A stretch of DNA of 64,000 nucleotides, taken from NCBI GenBank assembly GCA_963700305.1, contig CAVOXB010000011.1, forward strand, positions 754,211-818,210, in the 5' to 3' direction. The notes below the pieces were generated by a model, which saw nothing but the letters and a program-made list of their open reading frames with translations, ran no database searches and was not told the DNA's origin. Below are positions 10,004-17,808 of this stretch, in pieces (the first letter of the stretch is position 1; the number at the start of each line of letters is the position of its first letter). The position numbers were made by a program, and so were the translations under genes. This DNA comes from Desulfomonile sp963700305. Lineage in GTDB: Bacteria > Desulfobacterota > Desulfomonilia > Desulfomonilales > Desulfomonilaceae.

Positions 10004-10537
10004 TTACGCCACGTCTTGCTCAATTTTGAAAGCGTCGAAAATGATGTTTGTTCCCACTGCCCTCGCGCCGTGGGCCACTGCATCAAAGATGTCTCTGTCA
10101 GCCCATCCCAGAGAGCGGAGCTTGTCCAAGTCAGATGATGCGACTGCCTTCGGTTCCGATGTGGCTTTCAGCACAAACAGTAGCAGCGCCCTTTCTTTAT
10201 CTTCCAGCGGGGCCTTTGTCGCATCGTTACGCGCGGCCTGTACCTGTTCCGCTGTAAACCCGAACTTTCCCAAAAGCGCCACGTTGAATGAATCGCAATA
10301 CTCAGACTTGCATGCCTTTGAAACCAGCAGCCTGATCATTGACAGCAACGGAGCACTGAGAGTGGGATGGCTCATAAAATACTGGGCGAAGTACAGCTGA
10401 TTCTCCAAAACCGCGGGACTTACTCCCAGCAACTGCACGTTATTCGGCACTACCCCGAAGAATTGTTCGGCAGACGCGTAAAGCTCAGCGAGTTTGCCTT
10501 CTGCTTTTTGCGGTGGAGTGACAGGAATGATGGCCAT
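10004..10537 (-). CDS. carboxymuconolactone decarboxylase (AhpD-like) family protein
   Basis: All-helical protein of 177 residues. The fold is recognised from the LYASAEQFFGVVPNNVQLLG start and the CKSEYCDSFN core, which matches the AhpD-type active-site helix. In canonical members the motif is CxxC followed by His. Here the first Cys is Ser (SEYC) and the His is Asn, so classical disulfide peroxidase chemistry is doubtful; a nearby Cys three residues earlier could substitute (inference). Start ATG 10537 follows AGGAGG at ideal spacing. A 16-base perfect palindrome lies ~55 bases upstream and matches a site before the TetR gene, so the gene is probably repressed by that regulator. Cytoplasmic. 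Confidence 0.88.
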   Translation of the reverse strand: MAIIPVTPPQKAEGKLAELYASAEQFFGVVPNNVQLLGVSPAVLENQLYFAQYFMSHPTLSAPLLSMIRLLVSKACKSEYCDSFNVALLGKFGFTAEQVQAARNDATKAPLEDKERALLLFVLKATSEPKAVASSDLDKLRSLGWADRDIFDAVAHGARAVGTNIIFDAFKIEQDVA

Positions 10538-10588
10538 AGAAAACCTCCTTTGGTGCGATATTGTAAACCCTTTGACGGGTTCGGGTGA

Positions 10589-10604
10589 AATAGACCGGTC
10601 TATT
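10589..10604. promoter_or_regulatory. putative TetR operator upstream of the CMD-family gene
   Basis: AATAGACCGGTCTATT is a perfect 16-base palindrome, 52 bases upstream of the start at 10537. Its first 12 bases recur exactly at 11395-11406, upstream of the TetR gene, which points to a shared operator. Confidence 0.6.
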
Positions 10605-10654
10605 ATGCGACCGGCAAAAAATTACGGAATTATTTACTTGGCAAAGAGTGTAAC

Positions 10655-10732
10655 TGTCATTGCGAGTGCGAAAGCCCGTGGCAATCTCCAAACAACAAGA
10701 CCAGATTACTTCGTCGTGGCACAGCAATGACA
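10655..10732. repeat. short MITE-like repeat with inverted ends
   Basis: The 78-base segment begins TGTCATTGC and ends GCAATGACA, with further imperfect pairing inside (GCGAGTGCGA near the left end, TCGTCGTGGC near the right). Short dispersed elements with GTCATTGCGAG ends are known from many bacterial genomes. No coding capacity. It sits between the CMD-family gene and the TetR gene. Confidence 0.6.
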
Positions 10733-10778
10733 CTGCCCTTCAGCGTTGATTCGTCGGCAACGGCATAATTCCGCAAAA

Positions 10779-11364
10779 TCATACCTTGAGCAACCGTTGA
10801 AAAATCATGTTCTCGAATAATAACAACGGATGAACGCTGTTTTCAGCTTTCATTCGAAGCAAGGCTCCTTCCCAACTGTTCAGTATGAAATCAGCGGTGT
10901 CTTTCGGGTCCAGAGAAGAGCTTATTAGCTTCAGTTTCCTGGCTTCTTCCAGGCAGCGGGCTATCTGGCTGCTGATCCCGCCAAAAGCTTGATCAACTTT
11001 GGTCCGAAACGCTTCTTTTTCATCAGCCATCTCCTGGGTGAGATTGCCGATGGGGCAGCCGCCTTTGAATCCTTGTTCTTGGCTGATTTCAATCATATAT
11101 CGGAAAAAGTTTCTCAGACGTTGTATTGGGCTGTCTTCTTCTGATGACATTTGTGATTCCGCGACCGAATGTATGAATTGGACGTAGAAATCAATCAACT
11201 GCAAACCGAAGTCTTCTTTGCTCTTGAAATAAAAATAGAAACGAGCCCTTCGGCACATCCGCGGCTTTCAGGATTTCCTGCAGGCCCGTGTTGTTGAATC
11301 CTTTTAGGTAGACTATTCTGGCGCCTTCGGACAATATGCGAAATTTTGTAGTTTCTTTGGGCAT
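10779..11364 (-). CDS. TetR/AcrR family transcriptional regulator, one frameshift
   Basis: DNA-binding repressor of the TetR family. From ATG 11364 (MPKETTKFRILSEGARIVY) the N-terminal helix-turn-helix reads FNNTGLQEILKAADVPKGSF. The expected continuation FYFYFKSKEDF is in the next frame: one extra T in a TTT run (minus strand, near 11239-11241) breaks the gene. The C-terminal ligand domain (GCPIGNLTQEMAD, FRTKVDQAF, DTADFILNSWEGALLRMK) is intact and resembles the YxaF/AcuR-like TetR C-terminal type. It lies upstream of the CMD-family gene on the same strand with a repeat between them. Matching palindromes before both genes suggest autoregulation and control of the CMD gene. The break is probably a sequencing error. 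Confidence 0.85.
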
Positions 11365-11394
11365 TACGCTACACGATCTTGTTTTAAGGGTGAT

Positions 11395-11411
11395 AATAGA
11401 CCGGTCGTCTA
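11395..11411. promoter_or_regulatory. putative TetR autoregulatory operator
   Basis: Contains AATAGACCGGTC, identical to half of the palindrome at 10589, followed by GTCTA, so TAGAC and GTCTA form inverted arms five bases apart. It lies ~31 bases upstream of the TetR start at 11364. Confidence 0.55.
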
Positions 11412-11607
11412 GCCGTGTCAAGTCTTTTTTATAGACACTGTAAGCATGTTATCCGGAGCCATTCTCTTCCGTGGGGCAGGCTTCGACCCACCGGATAAGC
11501 TAATTCCGCACTCAACTGAGAGGTACCCCACTCAGAGGTTGGATCGACGTTTCTCGGAACAATCTGCTATAATCTTTGGATTCCCATTCGTACCAGAGCA
11601 GGACTTC

Positions 11608-12729
11608 ATGGACGAACGACAATCGAAAAAAAGCCTTCCGGAATATCCGCTAAATAACATATACTTTTACCTTACCAGAGGTTGTAACCTCAGGTGCAGA
11701 CATTGCTGGATTTCCCCCAAATTTCAAGGAGAGGGGCAATCACACCCTTCGCTCGACGTGAACCTCTTCAAATCCGTAGTAGAGCAAGGAAAGCCCCTCG
11801 GATTGAGCAGCGTCAAGTTGACAGGCGGAGAACCCCTGATCCATCCAGCCATACTCGAAATAATCTCCCACAGTAGGGACACAGGATTGCATCTCGCGAT
11901 AGAGACCAATGGAACATTAATCACCAGGGAATTGGCTCTTGCAATGATGGACTGCGAGTCAACATTTGTTTCCATCAGCCTGGATGGGGCCGATGCACAG
12001 ACGCACGAGTGGATGCGTGGCGTTGAAGGATGTTTTGACGCTGCATTGCGGGGTATCAGGATTCTCGTCGAGGTCGGGATTCTACCGCAAATCATAATGT
12101 CGCTCGTCCGAAAAAACAAAGATCAGGTAGAGGCGGTTGTGCGCTTGGCAGAGTCCCTGGGAGCAAGCTCCGTCAAATTCAATCTCGTGCAACCCACAGC
12201 CAGAGGGGAGCAGATGCACCGTGACGGTCAAGCGCTCTCCACAGGAGAACTCATTCAACTTGGCCGTTGGATTGACACCGAATTGTCAAATTCATCGAAT
12301 ATTCCGTTGATATACAGCCATCCTGCGGCGTTTCGGTCGCTCAGCGGAATGTTCGGCCCATGCGCGGATGGATGCCACACTTGCGGAATAATGGGGATTA
12401 TCGGAGTGCTTGCTGACGGTTCCTATGCGCTCTGCGGGATAGGGGAAACAGTTCCTGAGCTTGTCTTCGGATCTGCTGCCACTGATTCGCTGGAGGATGT
12501 TTGGCTCAATTCGCCGCTGCTCCAAGAAATCAGAGAAGGTCTTCCCAAGCGCTTATCTGGAGTGTGCGAGAAATGCCTCATGAATAAAATCTGCCTGGGT
12601 GAGTGTATCGCTCAGAATTATTATACAACCAAAAATTTGTGGTCGCCATTCTGGTATTGCGACGCAGCCTTGAAGGAAGGTATTTTCCCGGAATCACGCT
12701 TGGCTGATAGGCCGGGTTGCAAAACCTAA
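11608..12729 (+). CDS. radical SAM/SPASM domain protein
   Basis: Protein of 373 residues. Near the N-terminus is the radical SAM cluster motif CNLRCRHC (Cys26, 30, 33), then KLTGGEP for SAM binding. The C-terminal third carries many Cys (CADGCHTCG, ALCGIGE, CEKCLMNKICLGEC, WYCD) that fit a SPASM domain holding auxiliary Fe-S clusters. Proteins of this build are peptide maturases (PqqE, anaerobic sulfatase-maturing enzyme) or haem d1/AhbD-type enzymes. ATG 11608 is preferred to the upstream in-frame codon at 11446 because AGGA precedes it and family similarity starts soon after. The divergent TetR gene is upstream and a small Cys-rich protein is downstream. The substrate is unknown; a ribosomal peptide is possible (inference). 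Confidence 0.88.
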   Translation: MDERQSKKSLPEYPLNNIYFYLTRGCNLRCRHCWISPKFQGEGQSHPSLDVNLFKSVVEQGKPLGLSSVKLTGGEPLIHPAILEIISHSRDTGLHLAIETNGTLITRELALAMMDCESTFVSISLDGADAQTHEWMRGVEGCFDAALRGIRILVEVGILPQIIMSLVRKNKDQVEAVVRLAESLGASSVKFNLVQPTARGEQMHRDGQALSTGELIQLGRWIDTELSNSSNIPLIYSHPAAFRSLSGMFGPCADGCHTCGIMGIIGVLADGSYALCGIGETVPELVFGSAATDSLEDVWLNSPLLQEIREGLPKRLSGVCEKCLMNKICLGECIAQNYYTTKNLWSPFWYCDAALKEGIFPESRLADRPGCKT

Positions 12730-13236
12730 GACCTTTCCCAAGAATAGCCGAGGCCGAACAAAAGGACCTCCCCGGACCCCTCGTCCAAAAACTCCTAACT
12801 ATTGCATTTAGTTCCAGAACGTCGGATTTGCGGGGAGACTTGCTTGTTCTTTCAAATTGACATCGACTAACCAAACATGCAGATGTCTTCAGGGACTTGC
12901 GCTGCCATTATGGGGGTTGCCAAAACTAATGTCCGGTTGCGCAAAAAATAAAGCCCTACGAAGTCCTTGGGATTCGACCATCGGATAAAAGTCATAATTT
13001 GCGACAATCCCCTTGAATGACGATTTTGACGATCTGTAAAGAAAGTTGACAGAACGTTCCTCACCAAATCTAACTTTCCCGCTTCCAAAACAGTTGACAC
13101 ATTTACAAACAGGAGCACAACAATTGCAAAGCAAGTCGCCAGTGCCAGATTCGAGTTGTGTTGCGTTCTCGCGTCACATGCTGAAACCCGAGATCCAACA
13201 ATACAATTCCGTTCAGCTTTCGGGAGAATCAAGTCG
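12730..13236. other. intergenic stretch, nothing recognised
   Basis: 507 bases between the radical SAM gene and the two-CW gene. Open frames on the minus strand here show no domain, signal peptide or ribosome-binding site that I can recognise. Confidence 0.5.
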
Positions 13237-13449
13237 ATGACTCATTTTGAGAAATGCTGGGAAATGAAAAAATGTCCCAAGAAGGGGCAATGCGCGGTAT
13301 TTCCAAACTTTGGACGATCCTGCTGGTTAATAAGAGGGAAGCTCCAATCAGTCTTTCGGCAGGAAAGAGGGTCTGAATGTCAAGATGAATGCTCTTCTTG
13401 CGAGCTATACCTGCGACAAGCCGAATTCCTCAAGTTACAAGCTCAATGA
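13237..13449 (+). CDS. small two-CW domain protein
   Basis: Protein of 70 residues with the two-CW pattern: Cys7-Trp8 (KCWEMKKCP) and Cys29-Trp30 (GRSCW), plus Cys13, 19, 48, 52 and 55. Such small Cys-rich proteins are common in sulfate-reducing and syntrophic Deltaproteobacteria and probably bind a metal or Fe-S cluster; their function is not established. Start ATG 13237 is preceded by GGGAG about 11 bases upstream. No signal peptide. It stands alone between the radical SAM gene and an inverted repeat. Confidence 0.7.
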   Translation: MTHFEKCWEMKKCPKKGQCAVFPNFGRSCWLIRGKLQSVFRQERGSECQDECSSCELYLRQAEFLKLQAQ

Positions 13450-13636
13450 AATCAAACGTGAATTCATGCTTGTGCCCATTCAGTCAAGTGCAATTAATAT
13501 TACTTCATTTTTCCATATATAATGATTGACTGAGTATGGAACCCGACGTCTAACGAAATTGGTGGCGCCCGGCTTTATTTCATGGAACCATTCAGTTAAG
13601 GGCGAAATGTGCTCACCACAGACAACTCCAGAAAAC

Positions 13637-13707
13637 TGTGGGGCAGGCTTTCCAGCCTGCTATCATTGGCTTTTCATGACAAGGCAGGCTGGAAAGCCTG
13701 CCACACA
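13637..13707. repeat. long inverted repeat (24-base arms)
   Basis: The arm at 13637-13660 pairs with the arm at 13684-13707 with one mismatch, leaving a 23-base loop. The core GCAGGCTTTCCAGCCTGC is itself a near palindrome. Hairpin repeats of this kind are scattered in many environmental genomes. It occupies most of the non-coding stretch 13450-13753. Confidence 0.7.
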
Positions 13708-13753
13708 AAAGCTGTATGCCCCGGATAACTGGAGGATTACAATTTCATGGCAA

Positions 13754-14413
13754 TTACTCGTTCGAACGCACATCGGCACTGCGCATGCCAAGTCCTTGAA
13801 GAGAAGACTCATTTACGAATAGTCGAAACGGAGGTTTTATTATCCAGTCGGATTTTCCGGCAGGCAATACGCCTATTACGCGCTTTCCCATCATCAGCCG
13901 CATTTGAACACCTTGCGCCCGCGTAAAACGAACGATTCGAGGACGAATGCGTTGTGGGATAAGGGAAGCAAATATTCCGGACAGGGAGCCCATTCGATAA
14001 ATCGGACGAAAAGTTGATACTGCCGCACTCAACAGGAATTTCCTGATAGTCAACAATCTAGCTATCAGTAAACCGATGCAGCCCCCGCTGACTGGAAATA
14101 ATCTCTGGCCACGAGCCGCATATTCAACCTTGCCTCTGATCGCATGAGGCTTTATTCTAGGGAAATCCTCCTCGTCATTATTGTCACCCTTGGTTTTTAT
14201 CCCGCATGAATCAATCGACGTAATCCGGTGGGCGATCGCATCACCGGTTTCCAAATCGTCGAAAACTACTATATCCCCGACCCTCATTTCTTTTTCAACG
14301 CATGATCGGAGGTAAATCAGATCTCCGTCTCTGAGGAGGGGGTTCATGCTGGGGCCGCGGTACAGGATCGTAATGTACGTGCTTCCCAGAGATTGTTTTT
14401 CGGGGCTTGGCAT
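13754..14413 (-). CDS. S26 (SipW/ER-type) signal peptidase-like protein
   Basis: Protein of 219 residues with a peptidase S24/S26 fold: nucleophile Ser22 in RGPSMNPLLRDGD, GDIVVFDD strand, His62 in AIAHRI where bacterial SPase I has Lys, and KGDNND (Asp77). The Ser-His arrangement is that of SipW, archaeal and ER signal peptidases. A hydrophobic segment (CIGLLIARLLTIRKFLL, ~residues 107-125) may anchor it. The C-terminal ~80 residues are basic and not recognised. It starts 7 bases after the stop of the HD gene, so the two are co-transcribed. Its target is unknown. It lies near the radical SAM gene but on the opposite strand. Confidence 0.8.
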   Translation of the reverse strand: MPSPEKQSLGSTYITILYRGPSMNPLLRDGDLIYLRSCVEKEMRVGDIVVFDDLETGDAIAHRITSIDSCGIKTKGDNNDEEDFPRIKPHAIRGKVEYAARGQRLFPVSGGCIGLLIARLLTIRKFLLSAAVSTFRPIYRMGSLSGIFASLIPQRIRPRIVRFTRAQGVQMRLMMGKRVIGVLPAGKSDWIIKPPFRLFVNESSLQGLGMRSADVRSNE

Positions 14414-14420
14414 GGTCCCG

Positions 14421-14996
14421 TCACAGCTCCAGACGGTCGGCGATTTTGCACATTGCGGTAAGGCTAATCTCTATAAACTCTTCCAATGGGATGCCGATTT
14501 GCTCGCACAAGAGTATATGATCTCGATTAACGGACCGGGCGAATTCTTTGGCTTTCATTCTTTTTTTTACTGATTTCACTTTCAAAGACGAAAGCTTTTT
14601 GTCGGGATTCACCAGAGCAGCTGCCACCAGCATGCCAGTTATGGTTTCGGCCGCCGTGAGTGCCAATTGAATAGGTTCGGATCTCGTCAGGCCGAGGTTT
14701 TCGGCATTGTGATATTTGATTGCGTCTGCGATTTCTTTGTCCACTCCACGTTCCAGCAGAATTTTTTCTGTGAGCAGAGTGTGTTGGTCCATTTTATCTT
14801 TAGTTTCATTATAGTCGATATCGTGGAGCAGACCAATCAGGCCCCACATATCAGGATCCGCTCCGAACCTGGGTGCGATATCCCTCATTATGGCTTCAGA
14901 AGCCAGGCAGTGTTTTCGCATGCTTTCCGCATCCAGGTGTCGTTCCATGAGGGCGACTGCTTCCTCTTGAGTAATTCCCCATTTGGCGGAGCTCAC
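14421..14996 (-). CDS. HD domain phosphohydrolase-like protein
   Basis: Protein of 191 residues of the HDIG/HD family: metal ligands are suggested by RKHCLASEAIM, the LLHDIDYNE His-Asp pair, DQHTLLTEKIL and IKYHNAE. The family hydrolyses phosphate esters, often nucleotides, and the substrate cannot be told. Start at 14996, with the divergent cysteine desulfurase-like gene beginning at 15174. The downstream signal peptidase-like gene is only 7 bases away. Cytoplasmic, no membrane segment. Confidence 0.8.
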   Translation of the reverse strand: MSSAKWGITQEEAVALMERHLDAESMRKHCLASEAIMRDIAPRFGADPDMWGLIGLLHDIDYNETKDKMDQHTLLTEKILLERGVDKEIADAIKYHNAENLGLTRSEPIQLALTAAETITGMLVAAALVNPDKKLSSLKVKSVKKRMKAKEFARSVNRDHILLCEQIGIPLEEFIEISLTAMCKIADRLEL

Positions 14997-15090
14997 TTTT
15001 TACCCCTTATCGTCGTTTTTCGTTTCGATGACGTTGAGAATTGTTTACCATGAGCGCTTCACGTGACACAACTCCAAAAGGAGAGCGGCG

Positions 15091-15119
15091 TTGACATTTC
15101 CTATAAGGATCATTAAGTT
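15091..15119 (+). promoter_or_regulatory. possible sigma70-type promoter of the iscS/iscU-like pair
   Basis: TTGACA at 15091-15096 and TAAGTT at 15114-15119 are 17 bases apart, 55 bases before the start at 15174. The -35 is a perfect consensus and the -10 is weak. Confidence 0.4.
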
Positions 15120-15173
15120 TATTGGGACCATTGTGGGGCCACGCAGTGCCTTAGTATACAAGGGGGTGATTCA

Positions 15174-16359
15174 ATGAGAATCATAAACATGGACCATGTT
15201 GCAGCGTCTCCGCTGTTGCCTGAGGTGGTGGAGGCGATGATACCTTTCTTGAAGGACAAATATGGAAACCCGTCCAGCATGCATAGCCTGGGAGAGGAAG
15301 TCACCGAAGCCCTCGACGAAGCTAGAGCAAACGTGGCCGCACTTATCAACGCGAAAGATCAGGAAATAGTCTTCACCTCCGGGGGGACCGAGTCCAATAA
15401 TTGGGCTCTCAAGGGGATCTGTCAGGCGAGGCGGTCCCGAGGCAATCATTTGATTACCTCATCGGTGGAACACTTCTCCATAATGCATGCCATTAAGGCT
15501 TTGGAAACACAAGGTATAGAAGTGACTCGGCTGCCGGTGGATCGATATGGAATTGTTGATCCCGATGAAGTGAGAAAAGCGATTTCGCCCAGCACGATAC
15601 TGATTTCGGTGATGCACGCGAACAACGAGATCGGAACCATTCAACCCATAGCGGAAATAGGCAAGATAGCGAGAGAGCATTCCATCCCATTCCACACGGA
15701 CGCGGTGGCTACGGCCGGCGTAATTCCGCTGGATGTGGAGGCGTTGAATGTGGATCTGCTTTCTTTATCAGCGAACGCCTTTTGCGGACCTTTGGGGATC
15801 GGCGCTTTGTACGTTCGTAAGGGCATGAGAATCTCCCCACTCTTGGATGGAGGAATTCAGGAAGGCGGCCTCAGGGCAGGGACAGAAAATGTTCTGGGTA
15901 TCGTGGGCATGAGCAAGGCAGCGGAAATTGCAGCACAGGAGATGGAATCCAGAATAGCTTACTTGATTCCTTTGCCGCGACAGGCTTATAAAAGAGATTC
16001 CTGCGGCAATCGAAGAGGTCGAGCTTGTGGGACATCCCACTCAAAGACTTCCGGGCAACGTCAGTGTTGTTGTGAGGTACGTAGAAGGTGAATCCATGCT
16101 GTTGTTCCTCGACATGGAGGGCATCAAGATAGCGAGTGGTTCGGCTTGCATTTCGCGATCGTTGAAGGTCTCGCACGTGATGCTGGCTATGGGAATCGAT
16201 GCAGGCACTGCTCAGGGTTCATTGCTGTTCACCCTTGGCAAAGACAATACGGAGCAGGATGTGGACGAAGTGGTTAGAGTCCTTCCCCCGGTGGTTCAGA
16301 AGTTGAGGGACATGTCTCCGCTATACAAGAAGACCTCTAAATTCAAGACTGTCGTTTGA
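15174..16359 (+). CDS. IscS/NifS-like aminotransferase fold protein without the PLP lysine, one frameshift
   Basis: Cysteine desulfurase family, class V aminotransferase fold. It starts MRIINMDHVAASPLLPEV; the PLP-region motifs FTSGGTESNN and HANNEIG are present, as is HTDAVATAG. The catalytic block is abnormal: IscS/NifS proteins have SAHK, whose Lys forms the PLP Schiff base, but here it reads SANAFCGPLG (Asn201-Ala202, codons aac gcc at 15774-15779). The mobile-loop Cys is kept (GSACISRSL). Loss of the lysine is known in Archaeoglobus-type IscS, where it is Asp. The frame breaks at 15975-15976 (one extra C); removing it restores LIPLRDRLIKEIPAAIEEVE and joins the second part (VGHPTQRLPGNVSV). 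The IscU-like gene follows by 86 bases. It may act as a scaffold partner rather than a desulfurase (inference). Confidence 0.85.
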
Positions 16360-16445
16360 TCGGACAAGGCGTTGAGCGATGCCGCGCATAATATGATAGG
16401 AAGTCGTGATTTCTTACAGGCCGAGATCATCTAGGGAGTGAAGAT

Positions 16446-16934
16446 ATGTATACTGACATTGTCATGGAGCATTTTAAGAATCCGAGAAACGTCGGCGAAA
16501 TCACTGACGCGGACGGCGTTGGTGAAGTGGGCAATCCGGCCTGCGGTGACATAATGGCTTTTTATATCAAGGTCAAGGATAACGTGCTGGAAGACGTCAA
16601 ATTCAAGACTTTTGGGTGCGGCGCTGCCATAGCGGTTTCCAGTATGGTCAGCGAAATGGCCAAAGGAAAGACTCTCGATGAAGCAATGCAGATCTCTAAC
16701 AAGTCAGTGATCGAAGCTCTAGACGGTCTTCCTAAGAAGAAACATCACTGTTCCAACTTGGGTGCAGATGCATTGCACAGAGCCATCGAGGATTACCGGG
16801 CCAAACAAAAAGGCCAACAGATGGCAAAACCAGTGGACGGGCCGGAAGTGTGCTCATGTCCAGTATGCGACATAGACGATCCCGAAGAAGCCCCTTACTG
16901 CAGCGCGGCTTGCGATCATTCATCGAAGAAGTGA
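16446..16934 (+). CDS. IscU/NifU-like Fe-S scaffold with Cys-rich C-terminal tail
   Basis: Protein of 162 residues. The IscU fold covers residues 1-125 and has all three ligand cysteines and the conserved Asp: NPACGD (Cys33, Asp35), FGCGAAIAVSS (Cys58) and HHCSNLG (Cys102). The last ~27 residues add Cys136, 138, 141, 152 and 156 (CSCPVC, YCSAAC), which ordinary IscU lacks and which may bind a further cluster or zinc. GGGAGTG precedes ATG 16446. It assembles Fe-S clusters with the adjacent IscS-like partner, which here lacks its PLP lysine, so sulfur may come from free sulfide (inference). Cytoplasmic. Confidence 0.9.
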   Translation: MYTDIVMEHFKNPRNVGEITDADGVGEVGNPACGDIMAFYIKVKDNVLEDVKFKTFGCGAAIAVSSMVSEMAKGKTLDEAMQISNKSVIEALDGLPKKKHHCSNLGADALHRAIEDYRAKQKGQQMAKPVDGPEVCSCPVCDIDDPEEAPYCSAACDHSSKK

Positions 16935-16968
16935 TCCAGTTCCAATTCAAGCGAGGGGAATCTGTGAA

Positions 16969-16996
16969 GGAACCTTCTTTAGACAAAGGAGGTTCC
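16969..16996. terminator. hairpin between convergent genes
   Basis: GGAACCT and AGGTTCC (16969-16996) form a 7-base stem extended by CTTT/AAAG. It lies between the iscU-like gene and the convergent methyltransferase gene. No clear T-run follows, so it is only a candidate bidirectional terminator. Confidence 0.4.
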
Positions 16997-17031
16997 GACA
17001 AATCTGAATGATTCACAAGGTGAATTTCATA

Positions 17032-17808
17032 TCAGCCTAACCATGGCATGTGGATTTTGGCTTTTCTCCATCCCTTCCAAAGAAGATAGGAAAGCCGGTG
17101 ATCCAACAATTCTCGGATAAGCCTCGAGGAGACCACATAACCACGCGGTCGGGCAGAAAGCCAATCCTGCCTGCGGGCCCTAACGTCTATCTGAAATACC
17201 CCTGGTTTTTCATGCTTTTGGAAGCGGAGAGGGATGTCCTGCAATGGTGGCATGGGTGAACTGTCGCGCGCCCACGACTCGATTGAAATGTCGGTCGTGA
17301 AAGGAATGAAGAGGCTCCTGATTTGTTCGATATTGCCTTCAACGAAAATCCGGGAACCATGGAAATGAATAGGGGCATTTAATAGCACTGAGCCACCGAC
17401 TTTGCAGGCCCTGAAACACTGCCAGAGGCCTAATTCTGGTCTGCAGCCGTATTCTGACCAGTGTTCGAGTGTCTGCGTACCAATGACAAAATCAAAATAT
17501 TGGTCTGGAAAACTGAGTTTTTCGACTGATTCAAGCCTGGTTGCAACAGTCGGAAGGCCCATATAATGGCTCTCCGTATCGACTCCTTCCCACTCTGCTC
17601 CCACCGCGAAGCAATGATTTCTGATCAGAGTGTTCGCTCCGCACCCGATCTCCAGCACCCGCGTCCCGGCTGAAATCATTCGGCAATATTCGTGCATGAT
17701 TGCCCGCACGCACCATCTCAGCCGTGGGATAACCGAGTCAGGGGCCAGTCTTGAGTTTACCGTACAGCCGGCCCCATCAAAATAGTCGCAATCTCTACAA
17801 TCGGGCAT
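17032..17808 (-). CDS. class I SAM-dependent methyltransferase-like protein
   Basis: Protein of 258 residues with the Rossmann SAM motif VLEIGCGANTLIRN, acidic strand-2 end WEGVDTES, and motif DFVIGTQTLEHW, as in Methyltransf_11 proteins. An unusual N-terminal Cys cluster (CRDCDYFDGAGC, Cys4, 7 and 15) precedes the domain and could bind a metal. Members near polysaccharide genes methylate sugars, but here there is no such context. It converges with the iscU-like gene. The substrate is unknown. Confidence 0.8.
   Translation of the reverse strand: MPDCRDCDYFDGAGCTVNSRLAPDSVIPRLRWCVRAIMHEYCRMISAGTRVLEIGCGANTLIRNHCFAVGAEWEGVDTESHYMGLPTVATRLESVEKLSFPDQYFDFVIGTQTLEHWSEYGCRPELGLWQCFRACKVGGSVLLNAPIHFHGSRIFVEGNIEQIRSLFIPFTTDISIESWARDSSPMPPLQDIPLRFQKHEKPGVFQIDVRARRQDWLSARPRGYVVSSRLIRELLDHRLSYLLWKGWRKAKIHMPWLG

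Noticed and set aside
11608..12729. Assignment of the radical SAM protein to the SynChlorMet (ScmE/ScmF) cassette
   Set aside because: The sequence style is similar, but the PqqD-like protein and second radical SAM gene of that cassette are not present.
12867..13232. 121-codon minus-strand open frame
   Set aside because: In a gene-free stretch, but the product has no recognisable domain and its end crosses the leader of the two-CW gene.
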